NCBI GenBank assembly: GCA_011109175.1
Contig: RDEW01000004.1
Location: forward strand, 768,030 to 832,029
Length of the DNA stretch: 64,000 nucleotides
Direction of reading: 5' to 3'
Origin: Dicyema japonicum
Lineage: Eukaryota > Dicyemida > Rhombozoa > Dicyemidae
In this document: in pieces, positions 45,048 through 56,258 of the stretch
Position numbering within the stretch: the first letter of the stretch is position 1
Layout: every line of letters begins with the position of its first letter
The notes under the pieces: generated by a model
The model's database searches: none
The model's input: only the letters and a program-made list of their open reading frames with translations
Told to the model about the DNA's origin: nothing
Position numbers and translations under genes: made by a program

Positions 45048-45146
45048 TTGTGGATAATAAATTAATGCCTATATTACTATTGGTAACTAATAATCAAATA
45101 TACTAAATTAATCACACAAAAATAAAAAATTATTACAGAATAGTTA

Positions 45147-48100
45147 CTAAATTCGACCACTCAGAACAGTTTTAAAATGGTCGATAGTATGCTTTACGGA
45201 GTTGAATATTCGATTCCTGTACTTAATTCCTTTCCAAGTAACTGATATGTACTCTTTCCTTACGGAATTGTTAACGAAATAGCAAATGACAGCCTTACAT
45301 GGATACTCCTTAAGAAGACTCAGTCCATAAGGAATTCTGGATACATAAACAGCCAAACCTATTCGCCTGTCGTTTCTTCTCAGCCAACAAATACCGTTCC
45401 ATCTGTCGACTATCATCACTGTCTATGAAATACTGAAAGTTCATTATATCACGAATATAAATCACAATCGACTGCAAATATCTCGATATAATCTCGTCTA
45501 AGTCCTCAAATACCTAAATCATAGAAAATAGCTACTTCTCCTTCAATCTTCAGGACCGACCCTAGTCGTAAGTCAACATTTTCCTTCCCGGACTCCACAA
45601 TGTCCACGTGAGAGTAGATCCCGTCCGAAACCTTCCAGGACATTGTGAGGTTACAGATTCCCTTGCTGCTGGGTCTGAAGACGCAGTCGCCTACTTCCAT
45701 CCCTTCCAACATCTCACAACACTTCTTATAGGATACTTCCTTGTAGTTGTGGTGGATTATCAGCCTCCTCACATATCCCTCTGCCAATAAGCAAATCCTC
45801 ACTTTTTAAGCGCTTCTTTTTACGAGCCACGTGGTCTCTCTTTTCCTTTTCTTCCGCATCGTAGTCATAATATTTATCCTTCCTGACTCCATAGGTCCCT
45901 CCTTTGTCGTTTAGAACAGATCCTTTCGATATAAGACCACATTGGATCTTTTTGAAATCAAACGAGGTAACACGTGCGCAGACAACTGCCCCAATCTACG
46001 GTTACAAACCCAAGTACCTTGATTCTTTCTAAATTGTCGACTCGCCTATCGCTGACGTTCCGGGAGTGAATGAACCCGACCAATCCGTTATCAAAGGCTA
46101 CTCTTAGTCCAATGGCACTCCCAGGGCAATCCTTCAGATGAAATTTGACCTACAATAAGTCATCCTCTACCTCGTTAATCTCACCAAATGAACTTCTACG
46201 GCAGAAAGGACACTCAAATGACCCAGAATTTGGATCCTTCCGGGCTCTCATGCTTCTAATCTGCTCATAACTGGGCCTCTTCCGGGCGTACCCAATCACC
46301 CGACACGTGACAAGTTTTCCGATGTACAGACTCTCTGGGGTCTCGTTTAGAAGCTTGAAGAAAAGGTCCTGGCTTGATATTCTCTTGAATTCTGCGTCCT
46401 CAGTGATCTCTTCGATCAACTGTTCACGAATATCAAGCAAGGTGTCGATTTTCTTGCCAAAATTCTACATAATGAAGAGGGGTACCTGCTTCTCCAGCTC
46501 AGCACTGAAGGCTTCGAGGTCAAGATCCCTGAGTTTGTCCTTTGAACCCATCAATTCATCAATAATGAGTGAATTATCAGCGTCCCTGTCATCTTCGTAG
46601 TCCAAGGCGTCGATCACCATCTTCCTGACCCAGTGGTACCCCTCCGGATGGATTCCTGTAGTAGTCCAGAGGCTCAAACTGGTCAGAGTATAGTCTACAA
46701 TCATAAATTTACCACACCCGTTGTTTACACAGTAGTACTGATTTATCAAAAGGAACCCAGAACAGTTGACAAACACTGTGGGGCCGATCTTGTAGTTTGT
46801 GACCAGTTCTGTACGACAGATCACATCCCTGTACTCATCCTTCATAAAGATCTCTGCCTTCTTAGGTCCTAGTCCACCCACAAATTGCAGAAGGTTAAAC
46901 ACGTGGGGAAAATGGCGGGCCCTGTTTATGTCAACCCCGGTCCTGTTCACAAAGCTTATCACTTGTCGCTTCAATTCTCTCCCCAAAATATCCCGGTTAA
47001 CATGGTTCTAACGTAAACACGTGGATTACCTGCATGTTATGGTACTGAAATGACAAATAGTCCTCCTGTTTGTTCACCAACTGGCTATACTCTGCCACTG
47101 GGTCCACCAACAGTCTGGCCAGGGAGATGGCTTCTCTGCAGATCACTGGATAGTCCCCCAGTTCAGTCTACCATTAGAAATGTCTCTACCTCGCTCTTTC
47201 TGGAAAAGGAATATATTTTTGATAATTCATTGTCAAACAGCTCCGCGTCGACATCATAATCAACGGATTTTGCCGCCAGCCTGACATCATCCACCACAAA
47301 AGTTGCCAGTCTATCCTCGGTAGAAACAACAATCATTGATGGCTTGTGAGTGTCGATAAACTCTGCCAGCTTATTAAGGGTAGATTTCTAGGTAAGAACA
47401 GTCCCAACCTTGTGATCCTGGAAAGGACTGAATCGTCCTTCAACCAAGAAAGGCAGTTTGAGCACTTCTACGACTTCCCCGTCAATGTCTACCACGGCTG
47501 CAAAGGAGGCATTGTCACTTGCATTAGGTAAGCAACTAACCGAGATGATGTATAAGCAATAGCCATGACGTTATTATCAGACTTGTTCTCTTTCGTTCTA
47601 ACACAGCCAAAGTATGGACCTCCACTTATCATCCCATTGAGTCTGTCGCAACATTTCTACAATGACCAAACTAAACGACCTTAATCACTGAGTTAGAAGC
47701 CTCGGAAACTAGCTCTTGTTTTATCTCTAGTAATATCTTAGGGAATATGATTTTGGAAAGGGCGTTAGCAAGAGCAGACCGTCTCAGACTACTCCATTCG
47801 TTGTCTTCTCCGCAAAACATGGAGGTTACGAGCTGTTCACTTGTCCCGTTTGTCTCATCGAATGAAATGATAAGCTTTATCAAACCGTCCGTTTCCGCGG
47901 ATGTTAAACAGAGAAAACACTCATCCTCGAGCTCTGTAAGTGGTTTGTCCTTCAAATATCTCATTGAATAGCAGGGATGACCCTCATCCATCTCCCTCAG
48001 CCCAGAGGGGGTTAACCTCACCGAGACAACCCCACGTGGATACATGACAGTCCGCAAATAACGGATCAAACTGGGTTCTGATGCAATTTCCATCGAAAGC

Positions 48101-49604
48101 ATGTATTTTACAGCCTTCAAGACCTCTTTCACAGTCCCATGACGTCTCCCGGTGTATTTAACCGCTATTTCTGATGGCGATTGTGTTTCATCGAGCTTTA
48201 TTTTTGCAAATTCTAGCTCTCCCTTAACAACAGCGTCAATGTTGTCAGAACTGAGTCCGCACATCTTCACAATGTCCCCCAATCCGTCATCAACGCACAT
48301 TCTGTGAGTATTTCTTACGATTGCCGATTTAATTTTTGGTCCATCAGAGAAGTAATCGTTCATTGATTGGATCTCATGTCCATAGTGTAACATAAAGTAA
48401 GCATGCCAGTCCTTGAGTTCTAGCTCGTTCTCAGCCCACTCAATTCTTCCACTTAAACTACCAAAATACCGCTTAATGAGGTTATCAGTGATATCTCTGC
48501 AATTTAAGGATCCATTCTCGAATTTGAGGCCCAAGAACTGCTTCATCCTGCAAAACAGGGTCACAATCGAGCTCCGAAAAGCCACAAAATGCCTCCACTT
48601 GTCGTCCCAATCACACACGGTCCAAAGCGAGTCCTCATCGAGCACAGGACTGAACAGCTCCTTTCTGTACACGGCTATGAAGGGCACCTAAATTATTTCA
48701 GTGAGAGTACCTCGACTTTACTGTTGTGAATCAGATCCAACACATTCTTAATTCGTATAGTGAACTCCTCAGCTGAATATTTATTCATTCTCTCCGAGAA
48801 AGCAACTGAGCATGTCTAAAATTAGCATTTAGAGGACCATTCTGCTGAGAGGGGCTTTGGAGAATGCGTGTCTGTAAATCCACGCGGTCTCCTTTTCCAG
48901 ATCCTCAGGGGACATGGAGACCATGGACTTCCCGATAAAACGTTCTGGGAGGTCGATGCTCTTCGTTAACTCCTGTTTTTCTGCACTATGGTCCGCAGGG
49001 GTATCCTCAACATCCGAATCATAATCCACACCGAATATTTGCTGGGCCTCCACCAGTTGTCTTAGTAAAGGACAATTCTTACTCGTCGTTTATCAGGTTG
49101 TCGTTCCCATGGACACAGGGTTTCCCGTATTCGTCTACCACAAAGTCGTCCATGTCGTCACCGTCGTCAAATTCTGTGATCTTGCGTTTTTTGTTTTCAT
49201 TTCCACTGTTTTGGGTTAACTTCCCTCGACTTCGTCATCAGAGCCGATTTTGACTCGTTTAAGCAGTTTCTGGATGAACAAGGAAGATACCTTTCTATCG
49301 AACTTCCGGCCTGTGTTCTCTTCCAAAAGAAGAATATCGTCCTCCATAATCTCGTCGTCGAGACCATCACTTGACAGCTGTTCTGGTTCTGACTCATATT
49401 CGTCTTCTTCGGAGTCGTTGATCAAATCTTTCATTTCCTCACGGATTTTGTCTTCATCCTCAGATTCTTCCTCACTGGAAGATAGTCTTCGTCTTTTAGA
49501 TGTTCGGAGATCATTATCTGATAAATCATCTTCCGACTCGATGGCTTCGATATCAAAAAAATCCTCGACTCTGTTAGATTTATAAAATGCAACAACAACC
49601 TCAT
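45147..49604 (-). CDS. SUPT6H: transcription elongation factor SPT6
   Basis: A histone chaperone and elongation factor that travels with RNA polymerase II. At least 15 introns of 21-29 nt are resolved (for example 46465-46485, 46150-46170, 47008-47029). Domains in order: acidic N-terminus (SSSEEESEDEDK, LINDSEEDEYESEP), the linker QQIFGVDYDSD..DLPERF, the helix-turn-helix and YqgF-like core (VPFIAVYRKELFSP, WDDKWRHF, NVMAIAYTSS, FAAVVDIDGEV), the HhH region (NRTGVDINRARHFPHVFNLL, FVGGLGPKKAEIF), DLDLEAFSAEL, an S1 domain (GLRVAFDNGLVGFIHSRNVS), then tandem SH2 domains (GDCVFRPSSKG, LTMSWKVSDGIYSHVDI; KEYISVTWKGIKYRN). It ends with HFKTVLSGRI-stop. The C-terminal tail after SH2 is absent. One junction near 49195-49220 is not explained by a normal intron; a base error is likely. 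The assigned start is MRVEDFFDIE across a 29-nt intron. Confidence 0.92.
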
Positions 49605-49732
49605 AACACAAACTTATTGATACTTGATACTTATATTTAAATTTAAAAAAATGTGAATATTTATATATTTTATTTTTTTTAAATTAAAAAAATTATGAAT
49701 CGAATTAATCTCTTTATTAATTTAAATTAAAT

Positions 49733-51782
49733 TTATTTAGCCAGTCCTTTCAGACAGGGGGCAAAAGAGCAGGCTTTGATCAACAAATGCCTTTCTGTGT
49801 CTCACGGAAACTCACTTTTGTCTATGTGGGTGGATGTGAAGAAGGCTTACGATTCAGTTGATCATTCTTACCTTGTCGAGTGCCTACACAGTCTGTGTAT
49901 GCCTGTGTGGTTCATCAGCTTTGTAGTGGCTGTGATGAATAGGTGGAGTATTCATCTGAACTATAATAGGCACCGGATAGGCGAGGTAAAACTCAAGAGG
50001 GGGATCCTTCAGGGGGATAGCATGTCTCCGCTACTCTTTGTTCTCTGTTTGGAGCCATTGAGTCGCCGCCTCAATGACCGGTTTGAGCAAATACCAGTTC
50101 ATTGTGAAGGGGTCTGTTTCAGTACAAATCACCTTCTTTTTATCGATGACTGAAGATGTATGCTCGAACAGCCGAGGAGCTCTACTCCATGGGGGTCTGT
50201 GCCAGGGAATTCTTTGAGAGTATAGGCTAGATTTGAATTATTCAAAGTCTGCGACTAACACGCAAGTATGTAGCGAGTTAGTAAGAGTCCTAGAGGAACA
50301 CGAAGGATATAAGTATCTGGGTGTTACCGAATCTCCAAAGTCCCTTATAATGCCTGAGACAAAGCGACAAATTACTGAAGGCATCCGTAAAAGAGCAGCG
50401 TTATTGTGTAAGACGTCTCTAAATGCAAGGAATTTGTTCCTAGCATTAAATGAGTATGCTGTCTCGCTGCTAAACTACTACATAGGTGTTGTGGAGTTTG
50501 AGCCCAAAGAGTATGATGAGATGGATGTTATGATCCGTGGAGTACTCAGAGAGAACCATGTCCATGTGTTGGCAGCCAATAAGGAGAGACTATATTTACC
50601 CCGTGATAAATTCGGCCGTGGACTGTGTGGAGTAGTCCAACTAAGTGAGCGTATCCTAATGCGAATGCACGACACCCTGATAGCTGGGTCAAGTGTGTCT
50701 GCTAGGAAGCACGCCATAATAACGACCGAGAAAACACGGGCAACCCACCTAGGCACTATCAGACCTTTTTTGTCTGCTAAGTATGGTGTTGATGATGGTG
50801 GGCTAGTAAATGTGAAGGCGTTGATCGAATTACAATATAATAATTTGATGGAAAAGATCAACTTAAAAAGCCTTCATAAGGTCCTCTTCAGAGCATTGGA
50901 CAACCCACATGTCGACCTTAAGTCGTCGACAATATGGCTAAAATACGGTGACAACTCACCTCGATCGGAGGCGTTGTACACGTATATGCAAGACCGCAAT
51001 ATTTTTTGGGGTCGATCAACAAATACATGTCCCCACTGTAAGTCAAGGAGCATGTCGGTTGATCATTTAGCCACTCGATGTGGATCCATGCTCTGCCACG
51101 ACTATGTGTGGAGGCACAACGAGGTAGTAAGGAGTCTTCATCTTCTACTATGCAATAAGTATGGTATTCGCCACACCAGAAAGTTGCGGACTCATAAGGT
51201 GCAATCTGTAGTAGAGAACACCAGGGTCCAAATTAAGGTAGACAGTGTTATCCGTACCTCGGTGCTAGTCAAGCACAATAAACCGGACATTGTGGTACAC
51301 GATAAGGAGTCTGGCCAAGTCCTTATCATAGAGGTTGGCATCACGTCTCAAGACCGTTTGCAGACTGTGGAGGTGGAGAAAAAAAGGAAGTATGACTTTC
51401 TTGCAAACGAGATGGGGCAGATGCTTGGTTGCAAGGTCCTCGTTATTCCTATAGTAATGACGTGGGAAGGAATTGCAACAAAGTACCACAAGGGTTATCT
51501 GAAGCAGTTGGGGGTAGATAGGAAGCTCCAGGCCTATCTACAGTCCACTGTGTTAAAGCGGACCCTAGAGAGCCTGACACTGGAGTATAGGAGGCAGAGC
51601 CCTGAGATGCCATATGGGCAGAGGGTTCAATTAGACAAGCGCTCTCGGAGTTGTTTCAGCAACCAGAATCGAACCTGCCTGAGGAGGCTGGCGAACAGGC
51701 AGGCGAGGAAGGTTGTTGATTATAAATATATTAACTTTTTTATTGTTTGTTAAATTAAAGTTATTTAGCCAGTCCTTTCAGA
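49733..51782 (+). mobile_element. restriction-endonuclease-type LINE, 5'-truncated, 22-bp target-site duplication
   Basis: A 22-base direct repeat at 49733-49754 and 51761-51782 bounds the element. It opens inside the reverse transcriptase (WVDVKKAYDSVDHSYL, LQGDSMSPLLFVLCLEPLSR, LLFIDD) and continues into a long frame (50233-51753). That frame has a C-terminal zinc knuckle (CPHCKSRSMSVDHLATRC) and PDIVVHDKESGQVLIIEVGI, the PD..E type nuclease of R2/R4/NeSL-like elements. Two one-base losses break the frame, just after IDD at 50151 and at 50229. Confidence 0.8.
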
Positions 51783-52295
51783 AATTCTCAAAGGATCCTC
51801 GGGCGACTTTTGACATGCATATGTCATTCTCTTCCCATGTTGAAAACGTAATTACAAAATGCGAAAAGAAAACTAATGTTCTGAAATGCCTCACAGGTTT
51901 ATAAAAAGATCGAAAAACATTCTGCTTTGAGCACTGTACATAAACACTTCATTGGACCATGCATCTCTTATGCATGTGGTATATGGGGCCCATTCATCTC
52001 TTGGACGAATTTCTTGATGATCGAGGCAAGCCGAAAAGAGCCTCCAAAACACGGTACGTTGGATTTCTGGAGAGTTCCAGCCACCAATGCCTCTCGAAGA
52101 CTTGGTGCGAGTGAACCATAGAACTCGCCGTCGTGACTGCGAAGGTTCCAGTCACTCGACCGATACGTAGTTGTGTGGAATCGAAGGAGGAGCATCGGTC
52201 CAAAATGAGGTCCCTGCTAGAGCGTGCTGGGATCACGTGATTAGTTAGTTTGTGTGACCGTGGTCTCTGGTGTTATTATTATTAGAACTGATGAG
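51783..52295 (+). mobile_element. L4 LINE 3' end
   Basis: KDPRATFDMHMSFSSHVENV then TKCEKKTNVLKCLTGL is a reverse-transcriptase thumb. In later frames the copy ends EHRSKMRSLLERAGIT-stop, then GGGATCACGTGATTAGTTAG and TTATTATTATTAG. It abuts the 22-bp duplication, so the restriction-type LINE landed at its edge. Confidence 0.65.
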
Positions 52296-53465
52296 TTCAT
52301 TTCGCGGATATAGAAAACCACCCTGATCTACACTCCCCATTGGAATTCAAGAGATCTAAGGACTGCCAAAACAGAGTTAAAGAGATATTGGAAATTATCC
52401 TCAATTTTGTATCCAATGTCTCCTGAATCTACTCACAAAAATAGGTTGAACTTAATTTAAGAAAATGAAGACATCAAGAACAACTGAGTCACCAGCTAAA
52501 CATTCCGATCAAGAACCTTAATCCCTGTCCAGCCTCTTCTAATGGAGACTATCCATGCTTTTTGGTTTTTTTACCTAATCCATTTATAAGTCTCTGAAGG
52601 AAAGAGACTTTTCCAGGAGTTGTTACCAGCAGTTTCATCCCCAACCAGCTTAACTCGTGTTAGATTCATTTGAGGATTAATTGATATTATTGGGAAATTA
52701 TCATAATCAATGGTTTTTCTTAATTAAATAAAATTGATCATTTTAATCATTTTTTTAACATTCTTTACTGAGACCTTTAAAATCCATTCAGTGTCTCTGA
52801 CGTCTTAATCAGCTTATATGGTCGACCACAACAAAGTCATATAGACAAGACCCAAGGGAAATTCCTATGGAATTATTTCCTGGCTGACTTTCCAATGTGT
52901 TTGATAAAAAATAAAATCAAATTTAAATTTCAAACTATGCTGGTGAATATAATTGCTATTAAAATTTCTGAGGAGCAGTCGATAAGTTTCCTTAGAATAT
53001 GTGCACTAATCAAGTCAATTAGACAAGTTTGAGGTTTGTCTCGGTTGATCGAAATTAATTAAAAATTTAATGTAACTATACTATTCAAGTGGATTAAAAC
53101 TTTAGAGTGTATCTGAAGCGTTTCATAATTTTATAATCACACCTTAGCCAGATATACTTATCTAGCTGAAGAGCTCAGTCTCCATGTTCCCCATAATCAC
53201 ACGTGTGTTGCTATTCTAGGAGTACCTTCGTATGGAGAAACCAAATTATGACGCCTAAAAGATAAGGGTATCAAGGAAAGAATAAAATTACCACAAGATG
53301 GAGGTAACCAGATGGATAAAGTGGGTCACGTGGCTTGTGAACCGCGTGATGAGTGGCTAACGGTCTCATTGGATATAGAACTACTAAAATGAGACGATTA
53401 CTCAAGCTAAAATAAAAGATAGAATGAAAAACAAGAAAAATAAAGTCCATAACCAAATGTTAATT
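52296..53465. other. no gene recognised
   Basis: AT-rich with only short frames. The frame at 53271-53456 (-) is hydrophobic without a clear signal. Confidence 0.3.
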
Positions 53466-53469
53466 TTAT

Positions 53470-53706
53470 TTAATCGTCGTCTTCTTCATTTAGGATTGAG
53501 ACAAGAACTTCGTCGTCGAGTTCTGTCTCAAACTCATATTCACTGCACTGAGATAGTCCTGCATCAGATAGTCTTCTTGACAACTCTCCCATTCCTTCTT
53601 CGGGACAGTCAAAGACTTCGTTATAAATGACGCTGTCATCTTCCAAGGGGGTATCAACTACATAGACAGAGGAGCCTCTTCTGCACACAGACACATAGAC
53701 TGACAT
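53470..53706 (-). CDS. small acidic protein, unknown
   Basis: An unbroken 78-codon frame from ATG 53706: MSVYVSVCRRGSSVYVVD then an acidic body ending LVSILNEEDDD-stop. No family recognised. Support for a real gene is its even codon usage, the ATG, and a TATATAA box at 53732-53738, 25 bases upstream. It has no introns, unlike its neighbours. It could also be the last exon of something longer. Confidence 0.45.
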   Translation of the reverse strand: MSVYVSVCRRGSSVYVVDTPLEDDSVIYNEVFDCPEEGMGELSRRLSDAGLSQCSEYEFETELDDEVLVSILNEEDDD

Positions 53707-53731
53707 CTTCGCTCCGCAAAATTCTGATGCC

Positions 53732-53738
53732 TTATATA
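53732..53738 (-). promoter_or_regulatory. TATA box of the small acidic ORF
   Basis: TATATAAGG on the minus strand, 25 bases before the ATG. Transcription would start close to the ATG, giving almost no 5' leader. Confidence 0.45.
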
Positions 53739-53759
53739 GTACGAATTTACGCTGGAATT

Positions 53760-55920
53760 TTCCAGTGGTTTATTTCATTGTTATTGGCTTTATCGGCAGA
53801 ATTAAATATTGATTATATCTTTAAATTGATATCTCTTACTAATTGAATGTTTATTCCTTCTATTTTTACTTTGATTGTTAATATGGTGCTCTATTAGGAA
53901 TTTTAATCAATCTTAAAGCGGGAAATTAATTAAATCCCACATGTCCTCTTGTAGTGGAAGTTTCTTTTGGTTGAGCAGAAAGTCGATATAATCTTCATTT
54001 AAAATTATTTTCATGTAATTATAAAAAAAATTTATTCATGTTAGATTAGTATATCGACTAGAATTCACAAAACGTTAACTCCAAGTGCGTGGACACCTTT
54101 TCAGACGCAAATATTCGATTCTGTCAGTTATGTTTGCAGAAGGATGGATGAGAAGGTTGATCGCTGAAGGAACAAAAAGGAGGAAATTCTATGCTCCAAG
54201 CGACATATTATTTATTTAGTCGATCTCTGTAGAGGCGTTTGGAACGTTCCGCCCAGCACGATAAAATTTGAAGTGATCAACCAACTTGCTGAATCATGGA
54301 AGGGAGATCCTAAAACGACATTATGGTACTTCCAGAAAATTGGCTTCAAAAGAAGGCCATCTCTAGGAGTATCAAGTTTCGAGAGTTTTCTGTGGCGTTG
54401 CCTCCACATAAGTATTAAGAACATTCTGGAAGTAATAACTAATGATCCCTTCTTCCTCCCCAAGACACGTCCTTTATCCGAAAGTTCGCAAATCTGATGT
54501 CTCCAGAGTCCAAATACGGAGAGAGGTTATATATCCACATTGGAGAAGTGAAGACACAAAGTGTACCATAGCTACGTCTCCAACTCAACCATCAAACCAC
54601 TATGCTAACTGGTAGTATACAAGTGGGGATTTCCAACTGTCTCAATTCTATTCAAGTAAATATTGATTTAATTTGAAAACATTGACTACAATTGTCTCAT
54701 AAAATAAATCCCATGAAATATTCTTTACAAATCATCGTCTATTGATGCGCTTGAGTGAATTGAATAATTGAAGTTGATTTGAGTGCTTTTTATGAGTAAA
54801 CTATTTCACTGTGTTTTGAGGGAAATGATTCAAAGATTGGAGATACTAGATTAACCAAGGTTGCTGGATTGTAAAGTTGCTAGATTCTAGTAAGTTTACT
54901 TTCAGCATATCACATCGTTTATGAGAAATTCACGGATTTTATAAAGCACGTGTTTGCTGACTTTAGACAAAATCTTACCAGTAACCCTCTTGTGCTGCTT
55001 AAAGTAGACAATTCATCTCCACGTTTCGAACCAGAAACATCTGTCGAAACGCCTTCAGTTCGAAAATTCATGTCTCCCAAGTCATAATACATCCAAATCA
55101 GAACGTGACTCAAATGCACGAGGTACTTTACTTAAAGATCAAGAATCACCTCCATTAGGTGATTGCTCCTATTTGTCTACCATCCTCATTTTGGGTTTCC
55201 CAAAATCCCAGGAAGATCAACGCTTGTGTGGTTGACGGACGCACTAAGTCTCTGTTAATATTTGAAAACCCCAATACAACTGATAGCTGATAACCAGCTA
55301 GCCAAATGGTCATAAGATTGAGCACTATGGCATAGCTCTAGAACACTAAATCTCTTCATCTTCAGATATATTCTCACTCCCTTTTCTTAATGGACCTAGG
55401 CATTGAAAAACAAATATTATTTTGAGATCTCCCATATGATTATTACCGTTAACGTAAATTTAAAAAGCTATGCTCGAGGATCCTGAAGACAATCTCAAAA
55501 CCCCTTGGTGAGGGATGCTACTCTACCTGACAGCCCCCTCTACGAAGCCATGGCCAAATACCTTAAAACCCATCCTAAATATGATATCTACACGTCTTTT
55601 TGGAGAACCATCAATGATTCTCTACCACGTAGGATAGAACTCCCCCATATCGGTCTGTGGTCAGTCATTTAGTTTGGAATTCTTCTTTCCTTTCAACTAC
55701 GTGATCCTGGTAATAATAATTAAAAGCTCACTCGTCCCCCTTTACGAAATCAAACTCAGGAGATCGCGGATACGCTTATTTAAGGGACTAAAAATATCGG
55801 ATATATAATGTTCCGGGATGGTATTCCATATTCCAGAAATTGGGGAACATTGACTATGACCTCCCTTCCTAAATTAGAACAAGAGGACTAAATAAATACT
55901 GCTCTTTACTAGGAGCCATA
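53760..55920. other. mostly unassigned, with one L3 scrap
   Basis: 54080-54180 (+) carries SKCVDTFSDANIRF, part of the L3 end. Frames at 54273-54497 (+) and about 55520-55670 (+; PLYEAMAKYLKTHPKYDIYT) look protein-like but match nothing I know. The rest is AT-rich. Confidence 0.3.
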
Positions 55921-55924
55921 TTAG

Positions 55925-56185
55925 CAATAGCTCCTCCCAGACAGGGCACTTTATTTAGGCAAAGAACAGTTACCATAACTTGAGGGAGAACCAAGAATGC
56001 TCTTCACTTTTTTCTTTTTGTTGGATGTGAGTCCTTAACAGACGATCCGATTCCACAGTGAAATGTTCACTGATGACGTCACTTGTTAAGCCAAAATCAT
56101 TGATTCGTGCAACCTGAGATTCGAACTAGGGGCCTTTAGACCTTTTGCCCGTACTCATTACATAGCCACCCTGCCACAAGAGGAC
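55925..56185 (-). repeat. SINE-A copy
   Basis: Minus-strand head GGCAGGGTGGCTATGTAATG to AGTTCGAATCTC; body AGTGACGTCATCAGTG; tail in GTGCCCTGTCTGGGAGGAGC near 55930. Confidence 0.7.
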
Positions 56186-56258
56186 TAATAAGATTATCGT
56201 TAATTTCAAAGTTACGACAGCAAAATCTGTTGTTATTTTATGTCACAGCAAATAATCG

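Noticed and set aside
49250-49585. Long Ser-rich plus-strand frame
   Set aside because: It is the antisense of the acidic SPT6 N-terminus.
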